NCBI RefSeq assembly: GCF_040183065.1
Contig: NC_091120.1
Span: forward strand, 72,952,708 to 73,016,707
Direction of reading: 5' to 3'
From: Periplaneta americana
Lineage: Eukaryota > Arthropoda > Insecta > Blattodea > Blattidae
DNA length: 64,000 nt
Shown here: in pieces, positions 45,360-56,704 of the stretch
Layout of the letters: every line of letters begins with the position of its first letter
Position numbering within the stretch: the stretch's first letter is position 1
Translations under genes and position numbers: made by a program
Notes under the pieces: model-generated
Seen by the model: only the letters and a program-made list of their open reading frames with translations
The model's database searches: none
What the model was told of the DNA's origin: nothing

Positions 45360-46975
45360 ATGGCACATCAACGGACGTATATACGTCACCAAACATCGTA
45401 AGATGAAGATTACATTTGTTAATGATTTAATTTATCAGTTATGATTGTGTATAATGTTTTATACCCTTGCTTCTTAAAAAAAAATAGAATGTGACTTTTG
45501 TAAACAAAACAAAACTTTTAGCTTTACTATGTAGTGTGCATAAGAATTAAATTATACAAAAATGGAAACCTCAGCTTCATAAGGCCATGAACATCAGTAC
45601 AGTAATAATCGAAAATGGTTTACCTTATTATTGTGGATACTATTCTAAAGATGAATTGCACGCTTTGTTCCCATCTACACAAAATATCAGTTATGTTCAA
45701 TATTCATAATGTCAACCAACGAAAAAATTTAAGGTGTGGATTTTTACAGGGAAACATTCTAAACATAGTAATATTTGCATAAACGATAAAATCGTCACAA
45801 GAGTCTGTTTTAAATTCCTTGAAACTTATAGCACGGAGATGAAAATTACATGTTTGGAAAGCATTAAAACTTGCAATGGAACAATAGTTACGATAAATTA
45901 AGTGGCAAACCAAAATCATTACATGCTGTATACAAGATATGTTTAACAAGCAGAGAAAATGAAGATTACATTACCGTTGAAAACATGATGAAATGAAAAC
46001 AAATCTTGCTTCATTTTTCTTGAACTTATCATTTGATTCCAATATCCATGCACACGCCACATCTCTGGTGCAAAATGGGATTACCGATATTTTTATGATC
46101 GAGTAAAAGTGGCTGCAGTGCCCATTTGGCCTAGAAAACATCTTATGCCAGTGTAAGAAAATATGAAGTTCTATGACTGTAACACTTTCATGCCTCTTTG
46201 GTGTGGTGTGTTTTCATCTAAGAGAGCTTTCCATTTTCATCTCTTCTTACCAATCATCGGTGTTTATCAATATTACGCAGTGAACATTTTATTTTAGTAG
46301 TGCTGTACAAGACCACTGTGTAGTGTTTCATTATAATGTGCATACAGCCTGTAATTAAAATGAAGTACGTAAGTGGAATGTGACGATATACTATCTGAAG
46401 TGACCTTTAAGGTCTACATGGTGCTAAAATATAGCATTCAGGACCCACTTCCGTATTTCTCTGATCTTGAAAAAAGTGTTGTGTTGCATAACTTAAGGAC
46501 ATAATAATATTTGTCCATTCATGTAATAATTTTGTAATGTGATAATAAAATATGGTACCATCCACTTCATTCTTCAAAAATATCGTGTTGATAACTGAGA
46601 TACTATTTGCTGGAAAATATATGGCATAGAAAATATTTGCAACACCTCTATAATAAAATGTCTTTAACGGCCTACAGCATTTTAGGTAAGCTTGTAATTT
46701 GAGCATTGTATATACAAAGTCTGATTGGTAGAATCTAAACCGCGCATTTGGCATATCATCTCTACCATGACAATATTCACTACGTGCAAAATAAATCTTC
46801 ATGAAGTAATGATAACTTTCTAAAATTTGTGAAAGTTTAAAATAACATTCTAAAATCTGTGATAAGTTTCAACCATTCAGATGAAAGTTTCATATAAAAA
46901 ATAACGATATGTCCAAATGGATCTTCAAAATAACCTTCTAAAATCTGTGATAAAATCTCCGATGAGAAGTTTTAT
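45360..46975. other. Intergenic, nothing recognised
   Basis: AT-rich. A 131-residue open frame on - (46407-46802) has no recognisable domain and is probably chance. Confidence 0.35.
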
Positions 46976-46977
46976 AT

Positions 46978-47790
46978 AATGTCTTTATTGAATTTGGTAT
47001 TTCCAAAAAAACTAGTTCAATTATTAAAATGTGTCTCAGTGAAATGTACAGAAGAGTCCTTATAGGCCAGTTTCTATCCAATGCTTTTCCAATTCACTGA
47101 GGGAGAAAGCAAGGAGATGCACTATCACCTTTACTTTTCAACTTTGCTCTAGATTATGCCATTAGGAAAGTCCCAGAAAACAGAGAGGGTTTGGAATTGA
47201 ACGGGTTACATTGGCTGTTTGTTTATGCAGGTAACCTGAATACATTAAGAGAAAATCCACAAACTATTAGAGAAAACACGAAAACTTTGCTTGAAGCAAA
47301 TAAGGAAATAGGTTTGGAAGTAAATCCCGAAAAAATAAAAAAAGAAAGTACATGTTTATGTCTCGTGAAGTGGAAATATAAAAATTGCAAATTTATCCTT
47401 TGAAAAGGTGGGAAAATTCAAATACCTTGGAGTAATAGTAACAAATATAAATGATACTCGAGAGGAAATTAAATGCAGAATAAATATGGGAAATAGCTGC
47501 TACTATTCGGTTGAGAAGCTTTTGTTATCTAGTCTGCTTTAAAAAAAAAAAAAACAAACAAAAAATTAGAATTTATAAAACATTCACCAGTATATTACCG
47601 GTTGAACTGTATGGTTGTGAAACATGGAATCTCAGTTTCAGAAGGTAACAGAGATTAAGAGTGTTCGAGAATAAGGTGCTTAGGAAAATATTTGGGGCGA
47701 AGAGGGATGAAGTTACAGGAGAATTGAGAAAGTTACACAACACAGAACTGCACGCATTGTATTCTTAATCTAACATAATTAGGAACATTA
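46978..47790 (+). mobile_element. LINE family 1, decayed copy 4
   Basis: The translation shows [47 protein letters not shown], then [15 protein letters not shown], where the catalytic YADD has become YAGN. It is truncated at both ends with several frame breaks, older than the 12.1-13.4 kb copy. Confidence 0.85.
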
Positions 47791-47973
47791 TCATTTCATA
47801 CCTCGCACATATAATAACCCCGTTATTACTTGCGTTGGCTACTAGTCCATTAAAATTTTGGCCTTTATTTTAATCCGTTATAATTTGTAATTAATTTTTT
47901 AAAATTCATTTCCTTACTTTATTTTTTTGTTATATTTCTTAATTTTATATATCTTTTATTAATCTGTTTGTTT

Positions 47974-48227
47974 TGTTTTTTTAGTAGGTTATTTTACGAG
48001 ACTTTATCAACATCTTAGGTTACTTAGCGTCTGAATGAGGTAAGGGTGATAATGCCGGTGAAATGAGTCCGGGGTCCAGCACCGAAGTTACCCAACATTT
48101 GCTCATATTGGGTTGAGAGAAAACTCCTGAAAAAACCTCAACCAGGTAACTTGCCCCAACCGGGAATCGAATCCGGGCCACCTGGTTTCGCGGCTAGATG
48201 CGCTGACGTTACTCCACAGGTGTGGAC
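47974..48227 (-). mobile_element. tRNA-derived SINE, family S1, copy 2
   Basis: The same SINE as at 25058-25310, flanked by ATCTGTTTGTTT (47962-47973) and ATCTATTTGTTT (48228-48239). Confidence 0.95.
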
Positions 48228-48239
48228 ATCTATTTGTTT

Positions 48240-48838
48240 AATTGTCAATTACTTTACATATAAATTTTACATTTTATATAATATACACATATTTTCATCT
48301 GTTTATTCATTTGTCACATATTTTACAAATTTTAAATTTTACATACTTTTTGAAAATTAGTATACATAATATTTTAAATAGAAAGATTGCAACAAGTGAA
48401 TATAAATTATGTTGACATTTTTAACTTTCACTAATTTGTTGGTCATCACATTCAGTCAACCACTGCTGAATTTGTCTATCAGTCAAAATTAATTTATTTT
48501 AACAACGCATGCAATATACCACAATTTTTATACCCTCGGAACCAGTAGCTTTCCTAGTTTTTAATTATCGTTGGTTAAGGGAAATATTTTAAATGTTAAA
48601 TGTACATGTCAATTATCACCTGTCTGTGAGAAGTAAGCAAGTGATACCGAACAATAAAAATGAGTCTGCCAGGTTCTGGTATCTACATGCGAAATAAAAA
48701 TTAAAAATTGTAAGCTAGAATATAAAGAAGATTTTACAAAATAATTCAAACGTGGACACAGCAGTTTATGTACTGGTTTACTAACAGTGATGAAAGAAAT
48801 TCTGAGGAATTGCTAAGGAAAAAGTTGTGACCAAACAA
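48240..48838. other. Intergenic, nothing recognised
   Basis: AT-rich; no gene. Confidence 0.35.
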
Positions 48839-48839
48839 T

Positions 48840-49012
48840 AAGGTTGTTCAGATGGCAGAGCAGTGGCTTATGATGGCCACTGACACAGGTTTGAATCCTG
48901 GTGATGGCGGAATCATATTTGCAGTAGTTTTTCTCGGGGGTCTCCCATTTCTCTTATCATTACACAATCATTCCCTATTTCAATATTCATCATCATTACA
49001 ATAGTATTTACT
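48840..49012 (+). mobile_element. tRNA-derived SINE, other family
   Basis: The head GATGGCAGAGCAGTGGCTTA (A-box-like) and CAGGTTTGAATCCTGG (B box) are followed by TTTCTCGGGGGTCTCCC and a CAT-rich tail. Confidence 0.65.
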
Positions 49013-49015
49013 CAA

Positions 49016-50353
49016 CACAGTGGGTCGATTTCTAAAACACGAACGAATTCGTGGTTCCAAACCTCGGCTTTTAAACTGCGATCGAGGTCTGAATCCTTAT
49101 GCGATTTCTAAAACGAAGTCGAGACGCGGCTTGAGAAGAAACCGAGGTTCGTGGGTTTTATATATGGCAACGCAGCTAAGAAACGATTTTTATTCCTGTA
49201 AACAGTCGATATTAGAAATAAATTAACATCGGAATTAATATTTATATTGAATTGCAGTAAGTCACATTCTTTTGTTCTAAACTAAGGTATTGTCACATTC
49301 TAGTATATACAGTCACGAAGCTTAGAGTTATTGAGGGTACTAGGAACAAAAAACTGTCGGTACAATTTCGCATTGTCTGTTATGAGGCGATAGTAGTGAT
49401 CCTACTGGTTAGCAACTATCTATGGATGCATATCTCCTATGTATTGAGCTTCGTGACTGTATATAAGTTACTAGACTGTGGTACTTACAGAATATACGTT
49501 CGTTTAAAATACTGTACTAGCATTACTTAGTATTTTAATAGGAAACGGATTTTTAGGTATTCGAATGATATTGCCCAAATAATTAGCACAAATCGAGCGT
49601 TTATGTTGTAGTTTATCATTTGTTCATAACTACTACCAACATTAACTACCTGAAAACCCGATTCTAAGGAATTGATAACCTAAATATTAACTGGATTAAA
49701 ATTTCAATTGAAACTAAAATGTAGTATGGTTCTATTTTCACATATAATACTACGTGGAAAGCCCTAGTAGCATACAACTTAAAATAAGAAGACAAAATCA
49801 CATTTGCATCATATTCTTGTAGGCCCACATAATTTTCGAGTATTAAATAAAATGTCAAAACTACTGTAAAGATTAAGAATTAAGTTACATCGTCTTACAG
49901 GCATAAAGGTATATTATTAATATAAAATACTGTATATCTTACTTCCCTCAAAGCAACAAGATGTAAAAAAAATTGTCAACCCGCCCCTCTTGCATTTCGT
50001 TCCAGATTACTATTTAGCCATTCTTGCTCGATTTTGCGTTCATTCCTTCGAAAGTCGAAATATTCGCCTGAAATTATCGTTGTTATATAGTTACAAAGAA
50101 TTATTCCTGTTTCTCATCACTCTAATCTGGGGATTTAATACCGTAGAGACAAATTGTCCTTTGATAAACATCCAGCTGATCTACTACTTCATGTAGCCAT
50201 GGTTTTAAACCTACCTCAGCCGTGGTCTCTGCTTCAGACCATGGTTTCGAGCCATGGCTCAGAAAAATGAAAAAGACCTCGTTTTATAAATCTAAACGCG
50301 GTTTAAAGCCATGGCCGTGGTCTAGACCTCGTTTTAGAAATCGACTCAGTGTG
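49016..50353. mobile_element. DNA transposon shell, Harbinger-like, with nested MITE
   Basis: CACAGTGGGTCGATTTCTAA at the left is inverted at the right (CACACTGAGTCGATTTCTAA). Subterminal regions hold repeats of CGAGGTCT / AGACCTCG and CCATGG. No transposase frame. A family A MITE sits inside at 49294-49480. Classification as Harbinger-like is tentative. Confidence 0.7.
49294..49480. mobile_element. MITE, family A, copy 3
   Basis: CACATTCTAGTATATACAGT...GAAGCTTAGAG and the inverted right end GAGCTTCGTGACTGTATATA...CTAGACTGTG. Flanks GTATTGT and GTACTTA are a decayed duplication. Confidence 0.85.
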
Positions 50354-50437
50354 GTGTACAGATAGCATCAGTGTGAGGAGGCGTAGTACTCTTTCGAGGC
50401 AGAGTCAGTATATATTGGAGAGTACCACATTTTTTTT

Positions 50438-51265
50438 ATCTGAAAAATGCTGACATGGCGAGTACATTTACTCCAGAGGAAACTGTGTACAATGCAAGAC
50501 TTGCATAGGAATACAGGTTTCTAGTGTGATATTCCATTGTTTTCTTGATGTAAGTAAACCCCAAACAGAAAGGTCTAGCAAAGACGAATGTGAGCAAAAG
50601 GAAATTGATATAAATTGTAATTTAACTGAAAATATAGATATTGACCTGAGTGAACAATGAGCTCTTTACTATTTGTTGGGATCAGTTTTGTTCAAAATAA
50701 AACAAAATGTTATATCTGAAAAATGCTGACACAGCGAGTACATTTACTCCAGAGGTAACTGTGTACAATGCAAGACTTGCATAGGAATACAGGTTTCTAG
50801 TGTGATATTCCATTGTTTTCTTGATGTAAGTAAACCCCAAACAGAAAGGTCTAGCAAAGACGAATGTGAGCAAAAGGAAATTGATATAAATTGTAATTTA
50901 ACTGAAAATATAGATATTGACCTGAGTGAACAATGAGCTCTTTACTATTTGTTGGGATCAGTTTTGTTCAAAATAAAACAAAATGTTATATCTGAAAAAT
51001 GCTGACACAGCGAGTACATTTACTCCAGAGGAAACTGTGTACAATGCAAGACTTGCATAGGAATACAGGTTTCTAGTGTGATATTCCATTGTTTTCTTGA
51101 TGTAAGTAAACCCCAAACAGAAAGGTCTAGCAAAGACGAATGTGAGCAAAAGGAAATTGATATAAATTGTAATTTAACTGAAAATATAGATATTGACCTG
51201 AGTGAACAACGAGCTCTTTACTATTTGTTGGGATCAGTTTTGTTCAAAATAAAACAAAATGTTAT
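50438..51265. repeat. Three tandem 276-bp units
   Basis: Units 50438-50713, 50714-50989 and 50990-51265 differ by only a few bases each (for example GACATGGCG against GACACAGCG). The high identity means recent amplification within an otherwise old element. A stop interrupts the transposase-like + frame in the first two units (GAACAATGAGC) but not in the third (GAACAACGAGC). Confidence 0.95.
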
Positions 51266-51714
51266 ATAGTATTTGTAAAACCTGTTTTTCATCTCTAATA
51301 ACTGATGAATCTATAAATTATTTTGTTAGCACATTAGTGACTCTCAAGTCGTACAAGGAAATGTCACTTGTATACCCTTGTAAATCTGTTTGATGTAAAC
51401 CTAAATGCAGAAAAAATTTTCAGAAGTAAAAGTGAAATGTTAGTAGAAAATGAGTGTACACTAAAGATTTGACATCTTTATTCATTAACACTCCAACTCA
51501 TACATTCCCAACTTCTAATATTTTTTAAAAAGTCTTATCACTGTATTTTAGGATTAGAACGTATTTGTTAAGAAAATTTTCTGTTACAGCAAATGCATTA
51601 CAACAATCTGCTAAATGTGGCAGTCGAAGAGTTTGTATGAGAATTCCAGTAGAAAATTGCTGATTTTATCCCTATTGAAATGATATAACTAATAATAGCG
51701 TTATGTCTGATGAG

Positions 51715-52556
51715 TAGGGTTACCATTCGTCTGGCAAGAGGAGGACATGTCCTCTTTTTTAATAATTTTATCCTGTCCAGCAGGCATTTTAAAAAAAATT
51801 TAAATGTCCGGCATTTCGCATTTCAACTAGAATTAAAATGAATATTGAATAATGTGCTATATTATTTATAGAACATCTAAACAAATGATGAAAACCTATG
51901 AAATAATTAACTGCTTTCAATGGTTGAAGCTGGAGCACATAAAAAAAATATGATGACCTATTGTCATGAATTGAATTCTTACACACTAAAAACGTCACTA
52001 TTCATGATTCTAAGCTATTTTGTCAATTTTATTCTGAAATGTACAAAGATATGCCAATCAAGTTAATTTTGACAAAGATTTAAATTTAGATAAACAATAG
52101 TGCAAAGTCTTCAATTCCAATAGTTCCGCGAGCACTGAAACTTTCTCAGAATTCTTAAAAATATGTCAATTCTATTTATTTATCCCGAGTCACAATGCAA
52201 GAGTTGAGAGAGTATTTTCCCTAATAGCTGCTCAATGGACAAAAGAACGAAATCGCATGCTAACGCAGACAGAGGTATCATCATGGTGAAATATAATTTC
52301 AAGGACATGTCCTGTGAACAGTTCCATAGTTATTTGTTACAAGATATGTTTGTCTGTTTAGGCTCTTGTGCACAAAGTGGGCTCCACTGATAAATAGGGT
52401 ACAGATGTAATACTGATCCAGCAACTAGTGAGAAAACTGTCTAAGGTGAGCCATTGTTTTTATCTTTAATTATTTTGTTCATACGAATTTTTAAAAAGTC
52501 CTTTTTTCAGCAATGTTCTCTTATTTTAGATTCCAAGTCTAATGGTAACCTTGCTA
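51715..52556 (+). mobile_element. hAT-like insertion inside the P-like relic
   Basis: The left end TAGGGTTACCATTCGTC and the right end, inverted TAGCAAGGTTACCATTAGAC, bound it. Near 52190-52350 the translation gives SHNARVERVFSLIAAQWTKE, RNRMLTQTEV and VKYNFKDMSCEQFHSYLLQD, the hAT dimerisation block. Near the left end AGGACATGTCCT is palindromic. Most of the transposase is missing. Confidence 0.65.
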
Positions 52557-52894
52557 ATGAGACATTTCACTATGACAATACTGTTTATTAATCCATGTCT
52601 CCTGTAGCCTATTCAGTAAACCAGAACAACATGTATGATATCGCCTTTAATGACCTTCGTTCTAGCATTACTGCATACGCTTCTGTGCCGAGAATGCGGT
52701 ACTCTCCAATACTCTGACCCTGTTACGAGCAACGTTTCGAGGGAGTGACAGGGCACTCTATGGAACTTCACCAGACTCTTAAGCCTACATGGCTGAATCG
52801 ATAGATGACGTCACATAACTTAGTATTGACGAAGAAACCAGCCATCCGGACAACCATTCCTAAATGAAGGAACTGTAAGGTATGCTTTGACCGG

Positions 52895-53222
52895 GAATTG
52901 CCTGTGTAGATCAGATAGGCTAGTAGCGTCTTTGCCTGTTGATCCGAGGTAGTACTCGGACGTGAGTTCGAATTCCGCTTGAACCAATTACCATGATGGC
53001 TTTTTTCCCGCGCTTTTGCTGAACTGTAAGACGAAACTTAGGTAATTCCATAGTGAATTCTCTGACCCTCTCGCCATATACCATCTGGCTATTATCAATT
53101 CCATCGATGCTAAATAAGTTACAGTTGATATAGCATCGTTAAATAACTAGCTTAAAAAACAAACTACTTCGAGGCTACGATGCTAGTCTTCGGGCCCCTC
53201 TTCCATATAAAGGAAAAAGATT
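52895..53222 (+). mobile_element. tRNA-derived SINE, long family
   Basis: The head AGATCAGATAGGCTAGTAGC, GAGTTCGAATTCCGC (B box), a CGCTTTTGCTGAACTGTAAG core, and the tail GCTAGTCTTCGGGCCCCTCT. The tail resembles that of the SINE at 22150-22480. Confidence 0.65.
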
Positions 53223-53224
53223 GT

Positions 53225-54085
53225 AAATATAATTAAATAAATTAGAAAAGCTGGTTGTTAATGTTCTGAATGTTAGCAGCACTTTCAATACTTCTGCGGA
53301 GTTTAAGCGGTGGAGGGAAGGTAAAAGAGTGGAGACGAGTTAGCTTCGGGTTTGTACAGACGCACTGAATTCCCATTACTGGCGCCGTCTCTGCAAAAGG
53401 ATGTGTGTACTTTGGAACAAAAGAATACTGTTACCTATAATATTTCAGCAAGTAGTCCCTTACAGTAAGTGCTACTGAAAAACCAACCAAATGCAAATAA
53501 AAAATTCATGAAGTGTGTTTTATGGAGAAGAGTTCCAAGAAACTTACGTAAAAAATATACAAGTTTCAAAATAAAAATCTAAAAAGCTTAAATCTGAGGG
53601 TCGAGGTGGCCACAATTCTTGACTAATCATACGATTATTGATCATCCTTCTAATGTTATTCACTGAGAATTTTGATGTGTACGGTGCTGTAGTAACCTAC
53701 CTGAAGTAGGCCTCCTAGCAATACGTTGTTCTTTCTTACATCAATTTCAACGGAGAACTGAGTCAGTGTATTATGAAAACAGCTTTCAGAATTCACCGTC
53801 TGTTCGCGAAACATCGGCTATACTATTAACGCGCACTGATGTTACACTACTGAAAATTCCGATTTTCACATTGAGGAAACCTCTAGCCACTAAATTTTAA
53901 TATAGATTTACGTAACTTTTATAAAACTTTTAAAAATATTTTATCTGTATTTATTTACAGTCACTATAACTCTTAGATCATATCGCGACCGTCTGTAGTT
54001 TACTATTGGGAATGCTTGTTGCATTTTTTTCTGTGTAGGCCTATCTATTATTTCGTGGTAATTGTGGTCCAATCTGACATTCCCC
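53225..54085. other. Intergenic, nothing recognised
   Basis: No gene or repeat end recognised. Confidence 0.35.
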
Positions 54086-54224
54086 TTTATTTAACTGAAA
54101 ATTAGTTACATTCAGTCGAGGAAAACCACGGAAAAAACCTCGACCACACTGGTTCACACAGGGGATCGAATCCGGGACCTCCTGAATGTGAGTCCAGTGC
54201 TTTACCGCTGAGCCATCTCGCTTG
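54085..54224 (-). mobile_element. tRNA-derived SINE, family S2
   Basis: On the - strand: AGCGAGATGGCTCAGCGGTA (A box), CCCGGATTCGATCCCC (B box), then the shared core GGTCGAGGTTTTTTCCGTGG and TTTTCCTCGACTGAATGTAA. Confidence 0.8.
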
Positions 54225-54530
54225 ATTTTTGTGGAGGAAAAAAGTTGCATGGACAACCCTCATACAATACTAGTATTAAAATTTCAACATACGGAATTGA
54301 TGTTTAGTCAACTGTTCAGAGACAGGTCTCAACCTCAGAAGTGCTACCAACAAGACACCACCTATGAGACAACTAAGTTAGGAGATAATGAGGTAGGATG
54401 GCTAGTTCCTTTCCCTTCCATTTCATACATCGCTAAGTAACATATTACACTAATCAGACTTCAGATGTAGGCCTATACAATTATTCATCCTCTAACATAT
54501 TGTCAAGTAAGATGTACTGCCTGATAAATT

Positions 54531-54961
54531 TAGAGCCCGGAATTTTAGGTGCTAAAAGTTAATATTGTTTCTCGCTGTAGTTTATAAATATAGAAGTCAT
54601 GCCCCCATTTCTTTGAAATGTCATCCAGTGTTTTCCCTTCGGTACCGCTAAAGGTCTCTAATCCTCTTAACCATCACTTACAAACTAGCGTACGATTTAC
54701 AAGATCATTGTCATACCTCCACTTCTTTTAAATGCCATTCTTGTCATTCAGTATTTTCCCTTTGGTATCGTTAAATATCTTTAATCTTCTTAACCCCACT
54801 TACAAATTAGCGCACGGTTTACAGGATCCATTATTCACTCCTCCTGACTCTGTTGTCTATTTTTACATATCGGACTCTTGTGAACTAAGCTTAAAACTCT
54901 CCTCAACGGACACCACTTCTATTCATCTATACTCAGTGTCACTCTTAACTTCCGGGCTCTA
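54531..54961. mobile_element. Small element with TAGAGCCCGGAA ends and a tandem duplication
   Basis: TAGAGCCCGGAA at the left is exactly inverted at the right, the outer TA fitting a mariner-type target. Inside, a unit of about 116 bp (54600-54713 and 54714-54830) is duplicated (TTAACC..CACTTACAAA.TAGCG). Confidence 0.55.
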
Positions 54962-55200
54962 CGTGATAATAGATGTACTGTACAGAAACAAAATTTCGGC
55001 CACGCAATTTTACTAATTTTCAGATACAACGCATTGCGCATGTGCAGTAAACAAAAGCGCCTAAATGTATGCTACTTGTGAACAGTCTTGCGAAGCTTGT
55101 TGTCTACATAGACTAGGACTGTTACCAAGACTCTGTTCATTTTTTAATTCCGTGGCGTATCTGTACATATCAGCCAGAACCTCAATCAGAGGTAACATTT

Positions 55201-55451
55201 CATTTTATTGGGTTATTTTACGACGCTGTATCAACATCTCAGGTTATTTAGCGTCTGAATGAAATGAAGGTGATAATGCCGGTGAAATGAATCCGGGGTC
55301 CAGCACCGAAAGTTACCCAGCATTTGCTCGTATTGGGTTGAGGGAAAACCCCGGAAAAACTTCAACCAGATAACTTCCCCCGATCGGGATTCGAACCCGG
55401 CCACCTGGTTTCGCGGCCAGACGCGCTGACCATTACTCCACAGGTGTGGAC
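55201..55451 (-). mobile_element. tRNA-derived SINE, family S1, copy 3
   Basis: The same SINE as at 25058 and 47974, flanked by a perfect 14-bp duplication CAGAGGTAACATTT (55187-55200 and 55452-55465), hence young. Confidence 0.95.
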
Positions 55452-55834
55452 CAGAGGTAACATTTTACAAGACGCGAGGAAATGTGTCATCACTTCAAGA
55501 ATCTACTGAACGAGTAAATTAAGACAAATTAAATATAATTTTATGTCTAGAAATCTGGGACTTAATCATCTAAGTTAAGGCAAGTTAAGATATAAATTTT
55601 ATATCCGGAAAAGCGGTCAGAAATTTATCATGTGGCAACGCTGTATTATTTTACGGCATCAAGGCCGTTGCGCCGGAGGGATCGCTTAATGAATCCATTT
55701 ATGTAACTCTGTAAGTGTTCCGGTAGTTTGTATTATGCAATTACATCATATACAGTGGCGCCTCTGGAATAAAGACAGTACAACCAACATTTTTTCTCGC
55801 AATCTTATATCTATTAATTTATATTATGCTATTA

Positions 55835-56647
55835 AGTGATTCAGGACCTCTGCAACAAACTCTGAGGATCGATAGATCTCGCAATGAGGATCATTTTTCG
55901 TAAAACAACCCATGTTCTCCGATGCCTCGTGTAGGCTACGCGACATCGAAAAAAAAAAAAGACAGTTTTAGTGACATTTACAGTTAATTATGAAATTAAT
56001 TATTCATTTATTTCTTTAAGTACCCTTGCGGGCAGGTTACAAGTGTCTTGTCATTTTGCTGCCCCGTTTGAATGGAGCACTCTTCGAACACGCTTCCGCT
56101 GCTCATGGAAGATGTACCCTTCACGATGTGTGGGGACATGTGATTCAACGTAACGTCCCAACGCACTTCAACCTGGTTGTACGAGAACATCTGAACAACA
56201 CCTACGGGAAGCAATGGATAGGGAGAGCCGGACCTGCTGCTTGGCCAGCGTGATCACCCGACTTCACACCCTTAATCTTTTTTTTTTCTTTTGGGGCATG
56301 TGAATTGTGAAGCAATACATCACTCGAATTGACACCAGAGGGAAACCGACTATGCGAGTATTAGCTGCTTTTGATCAAATTCGACACAGGCTGATAACCA
56401 CTGCTACGACGAAGTAATGAATGTAATCAGATTCGGGGTAGACACTTTGAACGCCTGTAACTTGTCAGCAAACATATTTGAAAAGTAATTAGTTTTATAA
56501 TTGTTAATGTCACTAAAACCTGTCTTTGTTTCGATGTCGCTTAGGTCCTAAACGAGGCATCGGAGAACCTAGGTTGTTTTACGAAAAATGATCCGCATTG
56601 CGAGATCTATCGATCCCCAGAGTTTGTTGCAGAGGTTCTGAATCACT
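55835..56647 (+). mobile_element. Mariner/Tc-like element with long inverted ends
   Basis: Inverted repeats of about 160 bp (55835-55995 and 56470-56647) begin AGTGATTCAGGACCTCTGCA. The + strand between them reads NTYGKQWIGRAGPAAWPA and then, past a stop, SPDFTPL, the block IGRGGP..WPPRSPDLTPLDF of DDE transposases. The N-terminal half is missing. It is related to the element at 20684-21803. Confidence 0.75.
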
Positions 56648-56663
56648 CTGTATATACACATAC

Positions 56664-56700
56664 ATACGTAATACATACATACATACATACATACATACAC
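56664..56700. repeat. (ACAT)n microsatellite
   Basis: About seven ACAT units with imperfect flanks. Confidence 0.9.
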
Positions 56701-56704
56701 AATA

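Larger units (their letters stand above)
50400..52722 (+). mobile_element. P-like DNA transposon relic with internal triplication
   Basis: Termini CAGAGTCAGTATATATTGGA...GAGTACC and inverted CAGGGTCAGAGTATTGGAGA...GTACC are flanked by TTTCGAGG / TTACGAGC (6 of 8). Inside, three 276-bp units encode SVLFKIKQN-ending peptides. The last unit continues ICKTCFSSLITDESINYFVS, TLVTLKSYKEMSLVYPC, resembling the C-terminal region of THAP9/P-element-like transposases. A hAT-like element interrupts it at about 51715-52556. Confidence 0.6.

Noticed and set aside
46407-46802. 131-residue open frame on -
   Set aside because: No domain, signal or conserved motif, AT-rich composition, no splice or promoter context; a chance frame is more likely.
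50682-51149. Repeated 63-residue protein on - (MLTFVFARPF type)
   Set aside because: Antisense shadow of the triplicated transposase-like unit.
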